Assembly: GCA_964508765.1 (NCBI GenBank)
Contig: CAZDVD010000011.1
Location: 1 to 64,000 of the forward strand
DNA length: 64,000 bases
Direction of reading: 5' to 3'
Source of the DNA: JABMPR01 sp964508765
GTDB taxonomy: Bacteria; Fidelibacterota; UBA8477; JABMPR01
This document shows, one piece after another, positions 9,161-18,707 of the stretch. Both the position numbers and the translations under genes were made by a program. Each line of letters starts with the position of its first letter. Position 1 is the stretch's first letter. The notes beneath the pieces were generated by a model. The model was given only the letters and a program-made list of their open reading frames with translations, did not search any database and was not told the DNA's origin.

Positions 9161-10246
9161 ATGAAATTGACAAGACCACTATTGTTGACTTTGGCTGTAC
9201 TTGTTGCTGGCTGTACTTTCAGGAACGGCAAGATGGAGGCTGATGCCATCTTAGAAGGGCACTTTAGTAATCCCCTGCTACCAAGCGGGGCTGATCCCTG
9301 GGTGTTTACTCACGATGGCTATTATTACTACACCAATACCCTGCAGGACAGTATCGGACTCTGGCGGACGAAAGATCTGGCTGACCTGAAGAATGCTGAA
9401 TATAAAACGGTGTTCATCCCGGAATCCGGCAAACCATTTTCGTATGAATTGTGGGCACCTGAGATCATGAACATAAGCGGGAAGTGGTATTTTTACTTTG
9501 CAGCAGATGATGGAGATCATTTCAATCATCGGATATGGGTGCTGGAAAATCCATCAGCGGACCCGTTTCTGGGCGAGTTTACGATGAAAGGGAAACTCAC
9601 AGCGGATGTTGGGGATAACTGGGCTATCGATGGATCAGTATTCGAACATATGGGTGACCACTATTTCATCTGGTCTGGCTGGTTAGAGCCTCACGACGGG
9701 ACAGAGATCCAGCGGATATATATTGCCAGAATGGAAAATCCCTGGACGCTGGCAACTGAAAGGGTCGAACTCTCAAGGGCGGAATATGATTGGGAAAGAA
9801 TCTATAAAAACCCAGAGGGCTGGAATAATGAACCTGGTCATATCGTCTATGTGAATGAAGGTCCAGAAGTGCTGAAGCACGCTGACAAACTATTCCTCAT
9901 CTATTCTGCCAGTGGATGCTGGACACCTCACTATTGCCTGGGGATGCTCACAGCTGATGCGGAGGCAGATCTTCTAGATGCTTCCTCCTGGACAAAGAAT
10001 CCTGAGCCCGTTTTCAGCCATTCTCCCGAGAACGGGGTGTATGGAACAGGTCATAACAGCTTTTTTAAATCACCTGACGGAACGGAGGACTGGATCATAT
10101 ACCATGCCAATGACCAGGCGGATCAGGGATGTGGTGAATTTCGTTCGCCGAGAGCACAATTGATCAAGTGGAGAGACGATGGAACACCAGATTTTGGAAT
10201 ACCATTGGCAGCCTCTACAATGATCAGAAAGCCATCAGGACTATGA
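9161..10246 (+). CDS. GH43 glycoside hydrolase, lipoprotein
   Basis: Compact GH43 five-bladed propeller enzyme of 361 residues, likely an alpha-L-arabinofuranosidase or beta-xylosidase. The lipobox VAGC ends the signal at residue 18. All three catalytic acids of the family can be placed: the base Asp in SGADPWV, the modulating Asp in NWAIDGSVF, and the acid Glu in VNEGPEVL. The C-terminal block GTGHNSFFKSPDG...WIIYHAND is typical. GGGGAG precedes the ATG. The stop codon overlaps the start of the next gene by four bases (ATGA at 10243), so the two are translationally coupled. Linkage specificity cannot be read from the sequence. Confidence 0.88.
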   Translation: MKLTRPLLLTLAVLVAGCTFRNGKMEADAILEGHFSNPLLPSGADPWVFTHDGYYYYTNTLQDSIGLWRTKDLADLKNAEYKTVFIPESGKPFSYELWAPEIMNISGKWYFYFAADDGDHFNHRIWVLENPSADPFLGEFTMKGKLTADVGDNWAIDGSVFEHMGDHYFIWSGWLEPHDGTEIQRIYIARMENPWTLATERVELSRAEYDWERIYKNPEGWNNEPGHIVYVNEGPEVLKHADKLFLIYSASGCWTPHYCLGMLTADAEADLLDASSWTKNPEPVFSHSPENGVYGTGHNSFFKSPDGTEDWIIYHANDQADQGCGEFRSPRAQLIKWRDDGTPDFGIPLAASTMIRKPSGL

Positions 10247-11748
10247 TTATGAAACTGAAAACAAATATTCTCAGCGTTTGCCTTTGCTGGCTTGGTCTCC
10301 CGAGTATTCATGCAGAGGAACTGAGCATCATTAATCCCAGTTTTGAACAAGGGTCGAAAGTGCAGGTTGTTTACGGATCAGAGAATATTCCGGGCTGGGA
10401 AGGTGATGCTAAAAAGGCCGTGGGTGTTGAACAAAATCCATTCCATAGTCCTGTTCATGGCTCACGATATCTCTTCCATGAAGGTGGTGGAGAAGCGATG
10501 GTGCAGTTGACTAAACACAAGCTACGGAAGGGGAGGACCTATACCCTGACCCTATGGGCGCGCAGCATCAATCCACTGGGTGTCAAGTCTGCAACTGAGA
10601 TCACAGCAAGGCTGATGGCCAGGGATAAGGTCCTTGCCGAAAGTGTGATGCAAGTCGATGCCCCCTCGCTGAAAGGCGCTCCGGTAGGAAAAGGCAATGA
10701 CGACGGAGCCAATGTCTGGATCGATGGTGACTATCGTCATCAGTTCGCTGATGTCCACATGATCCAGGCTTTTGACAAGGACCCTATTGAAGACGAGTGG
10801 GAGATCCTTGAGGATAGCGGCTATGATGCCATAAACCGCTTGGGCTGGGCAGTGGGGAATATTATAGTTGGAGAGAACAAATATATTTATGGGACTATCT
10901 ACCGTGACAGCCGCGGGGAATTCTATTCCTCTATCACGATGACAAAGGTACTCGAAGATCATCTTCCGGATTATCGCTGGTCTGAACCTGTAATCCTCAT
11001 GAACCACAGTCCCACAGAATTTCCCTGGGTAGAGGATCCACATCTCTTCTACGATGAAGAAGCGAATCGGCTATGGATGTCCTGGGGTGGGGGCGTGTGC
11101 TACGTGAGTGAGCTCGATCCTGCCACAGGGCTCTTTCTCAACAATCCAGCGGATCCGGAGTTCGATACCCATCCAGAGGGTATGCACCACGCCGTTGCGA
11201 AATGGCCGGAGACCGATGATGGCTGGTGTGGTGATGAGTGGTCACGCTGTTGGATGGAGGGTGCTGCACTGTATAAGCATGGTGAGTATTGGTACTATCT
11301 TGGGAGTTACGGACATCTGGGCCGAGACTATACCATTCGATATGGACGTGGTACCAGCCCAACCGGACCCTTCTATGATAAACACGGTGTTGATCTCATG
11401 ACCTTCGATCAAGATCGTAATGCGTACGGAAATACCATTTTGCTGGGAGCGGAGGGGGAGCAGATGGTTCCCGGTCATCCCCACATCTGGGAGGAAGAGG
11501 GTAAGTTCTACATGGGCTATGACTACCGGAAACCAGGATCTGGAAAGGATCTCATGGGTATTCGACGTTTATACTGGGTGGATGATTGGCCAACTATCTG
11601 GTTCCCGGTTGAAGTAAGCTTCAATGTTGATGATCATCCGGAAGCTATTGGTGAAAAATTGACGATCTCTTTCCAGAACAGTGGTCGCGGTGATTCACGC
11701 CTGGCTGTTGATCATGTGCAGTTGATGCAGTCCAGGGAGTCAAGATAG
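10243..11748 (+). CDS. GH43-like propeller protein with N-terminal binding domain
   Basis: A 501-residue secreted protein: signal peptide (ending IHAEE), an N-terminal CBM-like sandwich (LSIINPSFEQGSK to about residue 130), then a GH43-like propeller. Recognisable blocks are VEDPHLFYDEE and LWMSWGGG, the likely acid Glu in CWMEGAALYKHGEYWYYL, RYGRGTSPTGPFYDK, and GHPHIWEEEGKFYMGYDYR. The Asp expected in the first blade is not obvious, so activity is uncertain. It is a paralogue of the 14886 gene but lacks that protein's T9SS tail. The ATG at 10243 overlaps the previous stop (ATGA); a second ATG at 10249 is also possible. It probably targets an arabinan- or galactan-like chain, by inference from the cluster. 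Confidence 0.75.
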   Translation: MIMKLKTNILSVCLCWLGLPSIHAEELSIINPSFEQGSKVQVVYGSENIPGWEGDAKKAVGVEQNPFHSPVHGSRYLFHEGGGEAMVQLTKHKLRKGRTYTLTLWARSINPLGVKSATEITARLMARDKVLAESVMQVDAPSLKGAPVGKGNDDGANVWIDGDYRHQFADVHMIQAFDKDPIEDEWEILEDSGYDAINRLGWAVGNIIVGENKYIYGTIYRDSRGEFYSSITMTKVLEDHLPDYRWSEPVILMNHSPTEFPWVEDPHLFYDEEANRLWMSWGGGVCYVSELDPATGLFLNNPADPEFDTHPEGMHHAVAKWPETDDGWCGDEWSRCWMEGAALYKHGEYWYYLGSYGHLGRDYTIRYGRGTSPTGPFYDKHGVDLMTFDQDRNAYGNTILLGAEGEQMVPGHPHIWEEEGKFYMGYDYRKPGSGKDLMGIRRLYWVDDWPTIWFPVEVSFNVDDHPEAIGEKLTISFQNSGRGDSRLAVDHVQLMQSRESR

Positions 11749-11761
11749 TTTGGGGTGTGCA

Positions 11762-12784
11762 ATGCCTTTGAACAGGAAATGGGAATCCTTGTTGACCCTC
11801 TGGACTTGTCTGGGATACCTCCTGTCATGCAGCGTAGATCCACAAGCAGATAGTTCAGAAGAAGGGCTCTACAAAGAACGACTCCGGCCCCAGTTCCATT
11901 TTACTGCTAAAAGTGGCTGGATACAGGATCCGGTGGGACTGGTCTACTATGATGGTGAATACCACATGTTTCCGTTACATAATCCAGTTGGCTGGCATGG
12001 TACCGAGATGCTGCACTGGGGTCATGCGGTGAGCCGATACAGGCTGAAGGAAGACAGGCTAATCGACGGCGAACTCATCTTTGAAGCCGAACCCTTTGTG
12101 GATACCCGGCATCATTATGGCTCGCCCCTTGAATTTGATAAGAACGGTTTGCTACACATTACTGTCGGAGACCGGGGACATCGGGACGAATTCCCCCAGG
12201 ATCTCAGCGTCTCTCCTGGGAAGGTCCATCGGATCCATGATGATGGTCGCATACCTGATGATAATCCATTTATCCATGATCAAGATGCAGTGAAATCCAT
12301 TTACAGCTATGGCCATCGCAATCCACAGGGGATGGCACAGCATCCCGAAACCGGGCAGATCTGGACCCATGAACATGGTCCCCGGGGTGGTGATGAGATC
12401 AATATCATTAAAGCAGGTGCAAACTATGGTTGGGTAGAAGTGTCCTATGGGATCAACTATGATGGGACCGTATTCGCAACACTGACCGAACGGGAGGATG
12501 TTGAACCTCCGTTACACTACTGAGTTCCCTCAATCGCTCCGTGCGGAATGACATTCATCACAAGCGACCGCTATCCGGGTTGGAAAGGTCACCTGCTAAT
12601 CGAATCTCTCAAGTATGAATACCTGGATTTCTGTTATCTCGAGGGTGATCAAGTGGTCAAGGAAGAGATGCTGCTCAAAGATCTCGGTCGGCTGCGGAAT
12701 GTGAAACAGGGTCCTGATGGATTTATCTACGTCGCTGTTGAAGAACCCGGCAGGATCTATCGATTAATTCCTATAATCGATTGA
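11762..12784 (+). pseudogene. GH32 5' end fused to sugar dehydrogenase 3' end, with in-frame TGA
   Basis: A hybrid reading frame. Codons 1 to about 92 are the start of a GH32 lipoprotein (RPQFHFTAKSGW, GLVYYDGEYHMF, HWGHAVS), but the catalytic motif WINDPNG has become WIQDPVG and the usual FYQHNP is FPLHNP. From about base 12035 onward the frame is the C-terminal two thirds of a PQQ-type soluble aldose/glucose dehydrogenase of the YliI/Asd family (HHYGSPLEFDKNGLLHITVGD, YSYGHRNPQGMA, EHGPRGGDEINI, ANYGWVEVSYG). A TGA at 12521-12523 interrupts it exactly where the family has Trp (HY-W-VPSIAPCGMTF); the same frame continues intact to 12784. The ATG at 11762 follows GGGGTG. It is clearly non-functional as either enzyme. 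Deletion between two same-strand genes is the simplest explanation; misassembly is the alternative. Confidence 0.88.
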
Positions 12785-12849
12785 GGTAATTCAAACTGTC
12801 GTATTCCCAGCGAGAATATTAGGGACGGTTCAGGAGGTAGATTAACTCA

Positions 12850-14499
12850 TTAGCGGGGCAGACGCGTAAGCTTACCACTGGCTTCCAGTTTCCCGTTAAC
12901 ACGGAGGGTATAGAGATAGACCCCACTGGGAACAGATCTGCCATTCCTGTCGATAGCCAGCCAATCGACCGCATGCAGCCCTGCTGGAATTTGATCGTCT
13001 AACAACCTGCTGATCGTCTGGCCCCGGATATTATGGATAGCGAGCTCAGTATAAGATGATTCTTCAATCCGGAAATGGATCGTTGCCAATTCTAGAAAGG
13101 GGTTCGGGACGACCAGAGAACCCCATTTGGAGAACGGATCGGGATCACCGCCACTGGGATCGTACACAGTGGAGATGTTGGAATCAATCCAGGCGATCCG
13201 CTCCGTGATCCACTGCTTCAAGTGTTCAATTTCAGCTTCGTAGGTATAGTAGACCTGAGGATTTGGAAAGATCTTGTTATCCAGGATCGGCCAGCGCTCA
13301 AAATTCCGCTGTTGAGCTTCATCAAGTAGAACCGCGTTGGAATCGATATAGTTCAGAATACTCTGAAGATCCCAACTTGTGGTCCTCAACTGCAACCATC
13401 GCATTTCATATTGTTCGGTAAAAGACGAATCCGACATCAATCGATCCCACCAGAAAAGATATGGACTGAGTGGGTTTTTCCGGCCCCATCCAGTACTGCT
13501 CCACCATTTGGGTCGGTTATTATTGCCAAAGGCGATATTGAAATCCCATACAGGCCCCAGCTTCAATAGTCCATCCTTACTATCCCGATCCTTGTACATA
13601 TAGGTGCTGTAACGCATGGCGTCTGAATTCTTGGTCAGATCCTGCACCAGCAGATAATCAATAGCCGTCTCAACATCGATCCAGGAGCGATATCCCAGAA
13701 CGGGTTCTTTGTAATTCAGTCCCGATAATGAATTTTCGAGATCAGTTATGAAGTCGCGGATATAAGCACGCTGCTCGGGCTCAAGCTGATCTGCTTTGGG
13801 ATGATGATAGTATATGTTATTACCCCCCAGAGAGGACCAACCGGAATCACCATCATCCCGGTCCACTTCAAGGATGTAGCCTCCGGTAAGCGCATCGCCT
13901 TCCACATCGTCGACCTCAAGGCGCGTGATATTCACCCGGTCACCATCGATCTTGATCTTTTCCATGAGCACATAGATCCCAACATAGTCATCATTCAGGA
14001 TCAGCTCGCAATACTTAGATCTTGGCGCGTAATGACCTTGATCAAGAGAGAGTTTGAAGGCGAGTTTGTTCCGGATCAAGGTTTTGTCGGAATAAGGTGC
14101 GTAGAGTATCCAGTCATTCTCCTTAGGCATGCCCAGAAGTTTTATATTCAGATTCTCGCCTGATCCATCCTGAGTTTCAAACGAATAGGATTTCTTTGGA
14201 AATGAAGCGGATGAAGCCCCTCTGATCTCAATAGATACCAGGCCCTCATAATCGGTGGGGGGATCAAGAGGTGTATTCCGCAGGTCAGATCCATTACTGA
14301 TGACCATCATGTCAGCCATGATCCTGGCGTCTTCTTCAATCTCCTCACCATAGGTGTCAAGTATTATAAGGGGCAGGTTTGTTGATTCCAGTTGAACGCT
14401 TTGCGCGATCAGTATTGACGGGACCAGCAGGATTAATATCAGAGATGCAAATTGGTATGACCGTTCTGCAAAGGGGGTTTTAATATTAAGAGGCTGCAT
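12850..14499 (-). CDS. CotH-kinase family secreted protein with T9SS sorting domain
   Basis: A 549-residue exported protein on the opposite strand to its neighbours. Signal peptide (about 1-32, ending LIAQS); CotH domain (about 60-420) with IEIRGASSASFPKKSYSFE, WILYAPYSDKTLIRNKLA, YCELILNDDYVGIYVLMEK and GPVWDFNIAFGN; C-terminal Por/T9SS sorting domain (LVVPNPF...IHNIRGQTIS...VPSGVYLYTL). There is no strong Shine-Dalgarno site before the ATG at 14499. It is shorter than the 5540 protein and lacks its lamin-tail domains. Its biochemical role in this cluster is unknown; phosphorylation or surface assembly are the options suggested by the family. Confidence 0.85.
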   Translation of the reverse strand: MQPLNIKTPFAERSYQFASLILILLVPSILIAQSVQLESTNLPLIILDTYGEEIEEDARIMADMMVISNGSDLRNTPLDPPTDYEGLVSIEIRGASSASFPKKSYSFETQDGSGENLNIKLLGMPKENDWILYAPYSDKTLIRNKLAFKLSLDQGHYAPRSKYCELILNDDYVGIYVLMEKIKIDGDRVNITRLEVDDVEGDALTGGYILEVDRDDGDSGWSSLGGNNIYYHHPKADQLEPEQRAYIRDFITDLENSLSGLNYKEPVLGYRSWIDVETAIDYLLVQDLTKNSDAMRYSTYMYKDRDSKDGLLKLGPVWDFNIAFGNNNRPKWWSSTGWGRKNPLSPYLFWWDRLMSDSSFTEQYEMRWLQLRTTSWDLQSILNYIDSNAVLLDEAQQRNFERWPILDNKIFPNPQVYYTYEAEIEHLKQWITERIAWIDSNISTVYDPSGGDPDPFSKWGSLVVPNPFLELATIHFRIEESSYTELAIHNIRGQTISRLLDDQIPAGLHAVDWLAIDRNGRSVPSGVYLYTLRVNGKLEASGKLTRLPR

Positions 14500-14885
14500 A
14501 AATAACTATAATAACCTAATGAAAATATCTTGCTTATCACATGCGTATTTTCTTAGAATACATCCATGTTAATTTATTTCTGTGTGAAATAAACTAATAT
14601 GTCAGTCTGGCAGAGTTGACTTGATATTTATTGACTGTGGATTCTCGCTATCAGGTGAGTTTCCATTTACCAATACTTACTCTTGGGCATTCAAAGAGGG
14701 GAAAGATGTGCAGACTACTGACAATCACAAATATATAATTCTGGTAGAACTCTTTTTCGCGCTCTGTCCCGTCCCAACACAGGCTCAAGAAATGGTTCCA
14801 TTATGCTGGTGGACCTTTGATGTCAGCCTTTCACCAACAAAAGGATAAATTCAGCATGACCGCACAAAAGAAAGACTGATATTCA
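14500..14885. other. Divergent intergenic region, possible gene remnant
   Basis: This 386-base gap lies between the divergent CotH (minus) and GH43-like (plus) genes. On the plus strand, about 14740-14848 reads as a hydrophobic segment followed by VPTQAQ and CWWTFDVSL before a stop, which looks like the signal peptide and first strand of a LamG-type protein (compare YHWKFDED at 35237). With no SD site and no downstream continuation it may be another 5' relic or chance. A promoter-like TTGACT occurs near 14612-14617. Otherwise nothing is recognisable. Confidence 0.35.
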
Positions 14886-16646
14886 ATGAAAGGCAAGACG
14901 CGATATTTGATTTTGTGTACCTTATTGGGAGTGTCAATCATCAGTGGATCGGAGTTGATAAACCCAAGCTTCGAAGATGGGTCCACGGGCTGGGACAATA
15001 CAACTGTTGGCAACTCCGAATACTTTGCGCCGGTTGATGGTGAACACTATGCCATAAGCAAGGCCGGTGCTTTTTTCAGTTCTCAAGTCACTTCCACCAT
15101 CATTGAAGCAGGGAAAGTCTATACCCTTAGTTTATGGTCCAGGAGCATTTATGATTCTGCATATTTGCAGTGTTTGAAAAACTGTAGTGATGGCGATTTA
15201 CCTCAGGGGAGTGATGCGATTGCCACGACGGAGCTCATGTTTCTGTATGGGATGAACAGAATTACCTCGACAAGTAAGGATGTTACCTCGGTTGCCCTGA
15301 AAGGGGCCCCTGTGAACCACCCAAATGATGACGGTGCAAACGTATGGCTCGATCAGGGATACCGTATGGAATTTGCCGACGATGTTTTCTATCAGCTAGC
15401 CAGTGATGATCCCATATCAGATCCCTGGATATGGATTGATGATGAAGACTACGACCATGATATGGCCGTGGGTCCCATCATCACCCCTCAGGGCTTTAAG
15501 GGCTTATACAGTGCCTATGGACACGATTCACCGCCTTTTTATTCAGAGATCTGGTTAATAACCGCCAGCGGTTCACCTCCGGATTATGATTGGGAAGTAC
15601 AAGGCACGATCCTCTCGCACGATGGCGATGAGGATAAATGGGTCATCGACTCCCATCTGATCTATGATGAAGATACTGGTCGTCTCTGGATGTCATGGGG
15701 TGGAAAACCCATCAGAGTTACGGAGATGGATCCAGTTGATGGTCGCATCATCAGTCACCCAGCAGAAACTGAATTCGATACCCACACCGCAGGAACTCAT
15801 ATCAGCATCGCGGATTGGAACGGGGATGAATGGACCCAGGACAGTGAATGGTTTGAGGGACCTGCCCTTTACAAATATGAGGGATACTGGTACTTGTTTG
15901 CCAGTTACGGGAATTTGGGCGCGAATTATACTATCCGGATGGGTAGGGGAGATAGCCCAACGGGACCGTTCTATGACAAGGATGGGATCGGTCTCCTGGA
16001 TTGGGATTCTGCAGAGCGGGAATATGGAAACAGTATACTCCTCGGCGATGACGGTGAACAACTTTGCCCTGGTCACCCACACATCTGGGAAGAAAATGGC
16101 AAATACTATCTGGGATACGATTATATCCCTGAAAAGCAGGCACGCCAGGAGCGGGACATCATGGGGATCCGGCGTCTCTACTGGGTGAATGGCTGGCCTA
16201 CCATCTGGCAGCCTCTGACACTGAGCTTTGATGCAGATGATCATCCAGAGGCCATTGGTCAACCGCTCACAATTGGATTCCGAAACATGGGGGAGCCCGG
16301 GTCGGTTCTGGCGGTGGATTCCTTGAGTTTCCGAGTCAGCTCGACTTCATCGATTGATAACCAGGGAGCAGGTTCTGCACCAACAGGATTCATTTTGAAC
16401 CAGAATTATCCGAATCCATTCAATCCTTTCACACATATTGAATTTACTTTACCGATTGACACCAGGATTTCCCTTGATGTGGTTGACCTAAATGGTACTC
16501 ATGTCAAGAATCTATTCAGTGGGATGCAGGCTGCCGGCCACCATTCCATTCAACTTGATGCATCAACATTGCCCAGTGGTGTCTATGTGTATCGCCTGGA
16601 AGCAGATAGAATAAAATTGTCCAGGAAATGTGTTTTGATGAAATAG
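14886..16646 (+). CDS. GH43-like secreted protein with T9SS sorting domain
   Basis: A 586-residue paralogue of the 10243 protein. Signal peptide (about 1-22), an N-terminal CBM-like sandwich (LINPSFEDGSTGWDN), a linker region shared with the paralogue (KGAPVNHPNDDGANVWLD), then GH43-like propeller blades: VIDSHLIYDEDTGRLWMSWGG, the likely catalytic Glu in WFEGPALYKYEGYWYLF, MGRGDSPTGPFYDKDG, and GHPHIWEENGKYYLGYDY. The C-terminus has a full Por/T9SS sorting domain (LNQNYPNPFNPFTHIEF...LPSGVYVYRL). The SD site before the ATG is weak. It is probably a surface-exposed arabinan- or galactan-degrading enzyme, but the first-blade Asp is not clear, so binding without catalysis is possible. Confidence 0.78.
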   Translation: MKGKTRYLILCTLLGVSIISGSELINPSFEDGSTGWDNTTVGNSEYFAPVDGEHYAISKAGAFFSSQVTSTIIEAGKVYTLSLWSRSIYDSAYLQCLKNCSDGDLPQGSDAIATTELMFLYGMNRITSTSKDVTSVALKGAPVNHPNDDGANVWLDQGYRMEFADDVFYQLASDDPISDPWIWIDDEDYDHDMAVGPIITPQGFKGLYSAYGHDSPPFYSEIWLITASGSPPDYDWEVQGTILSHDGDEDKWVIDSHLIYDEDTGRLWMSWGGKPIRVTEMDPVDGRIISHPAETEFDTHTAGTHISIADWNGDEWTQDSEWFEGPALYKYEGYWYLFASYGNLGANYTIRMGRGDSPTGPFYDKDGIGLLDWDSAEREYGNSILLGDDGEQLCPGHPHIWEENGKYYLGYDYIPEKQARQERDIMGIRRLYWVNGWPTIWQPLTLSFDADDHPEAIGQPLTIGFRNMGEPGSVLAVDSLSFRVSSTSSIDNQGAGSAPTGFILNQNYPNPFNPFTHIEFTLPIDTRISLDVVDLNGTHVKNLFSGMQAAGHHSIQLDASTLPSGVYVYRLEADRIKLSRKCVLMK

Positions 16647-16666
16647 ATCGCTAGAAAGTTGGGAAC

Positions 16667-18508
16667 ATGAATCGCATCAGTCTTCTGGCAGCCGCCAGCG
16701 TCTTCTTCATCCTGTCCTGTACCAATTTGGGAATTTTTCTTAAGAATATTAGATCCAGGGCGTATGAGGATAATCGCAGTGTTCTGAATTTCGAGAGTGG
16801 AGCATTTGATCCAGACAAACCCACCATCGTATTTTTTGGTGGTGGTAACTGTACGGATAGCTGGGATCCAACTGAGTCATGGGAAAGCGAAGATACTGAG
16901 GGTGACGCCTGGTTTAAACATGCCAACGTGATCAGCTTCAGCTATTATGAGCATGACCTGGGCTCTGAGGAGATCAGTTACCTTTTCTGCGCTCAGATGC
17001 TGGTGGATACGATCAGAGCCTTAGCTCCGGATTACAAAATGGACATGCAGGCCTGCGGGTTTAGTACCGGTGGGACGCCCGCACTTGATCTCGGGGTCTT
17101 TGTGAATTCCGGGGATTCTGGTGTGACCTATTCGGTTACCCGCGTGACCTTAATGGATTCCCCCTGTTACGATTATACAGATCGTATCCGAAAGTATATG
17201 GATAAGGGTGCTGATGGGAAACCACGTCTAATCGAGAATCTGCGCGGTGGAGCAGCGCTTGCCTGGGATGAGATGAAGAAACCAGCTTATCCAGGGGTAT
17301 TGAATGTGGATATGTTTGAAGCACACGATGAGATCTACTACTGGTATGTCAACTCCCTCACAAATCAAGATTTAAACCAATATAATAATGGAATCGGAGC
17401 TGGCGCCTATTGGTCGGTTGTCGGTCCTGGAAAAGGCGTGGGTCTGCCATCAGAGTATAACGGGGTGGAATATCATTTCGTTTATGATGGTGATGAGCAT
17501 GGGGGCAGTTTCAGGCTTGCAGATCCTCTGGACACCTCAGCGCGATTACCTCATCCGACCGGAATAGTTGTCATTGATCCGCGACCCCATATCCATGATC
17601 CTTCTGAAATACATTTTGAGAATGACCATTACATAACCTTCAGTACTGGGAAAGGGATCCAGAATTGGGCCCGACACCGTGATTCTGCGATCTGGAAGCC
17701 TTCCGGCGTATTGTCCCAACCTGACTGGTGGGCTGAAACCTTTCCAACGACGAATGGCTATTTCTGGGCACCCTGTGTACCGGAAAAATGGGTGATGTAC
17801 TACTCCTTTGAGGCAGACGAGGACTATGCTTCCGCTATTGGACGGGCAGTTGCCACTGGAATGGCTCCAAACCTCACCTGGCAGGATGACGGTCCAGTGT
17901 TGATCATGCCTGATTGTCGCGACAATGGTACCGACTGCCCGGTGGCCATCGATCCCGCAGTCTTCAGGGATGCGGAGGGCGAGCTTTACATGGCATTTGG
18001 ATCTGGAACTAGTGGGATTTGGATCGTTGAGCTGGACAAGCAGACTGGGCATCTATCAGCAGAAGCTTCGAAAGGTTGATCAGAAGATAATCCAAGTTTT
18101 CATCGGGTTGCTAATCGTGAGCTTGGTGATCCGCGTGGACCGACACATTATATCGAAGCACCTTATGTCTATCGTCATCCAAGCAACGCTTATTACTATA
18201 TCTTTGTGAACTGGGGTCAGTGCTGTAGCGGACTTGAGAGCACATACCAGATCATGATCGGTCGTTCCAGATCACCAACGGGTCCGTTTATGGACCGGGA
18301 TGGTAAGGATATGGTGGAGCAGGGGGGTAGTCTGTTTCTCGCCAGCGAAGGAAGATTTATTGGTCCCGGGCATGCCAGTATCAGTCTCGAGGAATTCGGC
18401 AAGGAGGTCTTCAGTTTCCACTTTTACGATGGTGAAAACCAGGGGAAAGCATTCCTTGAACTTCGAGAATTGCAGTGGGAAGAAGGTTGGCCCCAACTGG
18501 TGGATTGA
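16667..18508 (+). pseudogene. Alpha/beta-hydrolase-GH43 fusion interrupted by TGA
   Basis: One continuous 614-codon frame broken by a TGA at 18077-18079. Residues 1 to about 285 form a lipoprotein (lipobox LSC) with an alpha/beta-hydrolase-like fold (TIVFFGGGNCTDSWDP, nucleophile elbow GFSTGG, VTLMDSPCYD). From about residue 300 the protein is a GH43 arabinanase-type propeller (IHDPSEIHFENDHYITFSTG, GYFWAPCV, AIDPAVFRDAEGELYMAFGS, then after the TGA YIEAPYVYRH, YYYIFVNWGQCCSGLESTYQI, GPGHASISLEEFG). All three GH43 acids are present, but the third Glu (IEAP) lies after the stop. Because the frame downstream is intact, a single base change, probably TGG to TGA, is enough to explain it. Whether the esterase and GH43 parts were originally one protein or were joined by deletion is open. 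Confidence 0.82.
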
Positions 18509-18558
18509 AAGTTTATGGCAAGACATATAATATGCTTGAGCCTTAGTTCAAAAAAGTG

Positions 18559-18587
18559 TTGAGATAGTTTATTTCTTACAGTATGAA
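18559..18587 (+). promoter_or_regulatory. Possible promoter of TonB receptor operon
   Basis: In the 199-base gap before the receptor gene, TTGAGA and TATGAA stand 17 bases apart, an acceptable sigma-70-like pair. Downstream the gap carries repeated TTTCATG words (about 18610-18628). The gap is clearly more AT-rich than the flanking genes. This is pattern matching only; promoter consensus for this phylum is not established. Confidence 0.3.
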
Positions 18588-18707
18588 ATTATGATAGACT
18601 ATTCAATCCATTTCATGTATATTTCATGATCAAATCTGACAGAATGCAATTGTATAAATTGTGATATCAATATCAGTTCCATTTCATCACTAAGGAGGGA
18701 AAGTCAT

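Noticed and set aside
14621..14848. Small independent gene
   Set aside because: No ribosome-binding site and only a signal-like segment plus a few LamG-like residues; reported as a possible remnant of low confidence instead.
12521..18079. TGA recoded as Trp or selenocysteine
   Set aside because: Several clearly intact genes in the window (for example GH29, GH43 at 9161, the TonB receptor) end in TGA, and no selenocysteine hairpin is visible after either stop.
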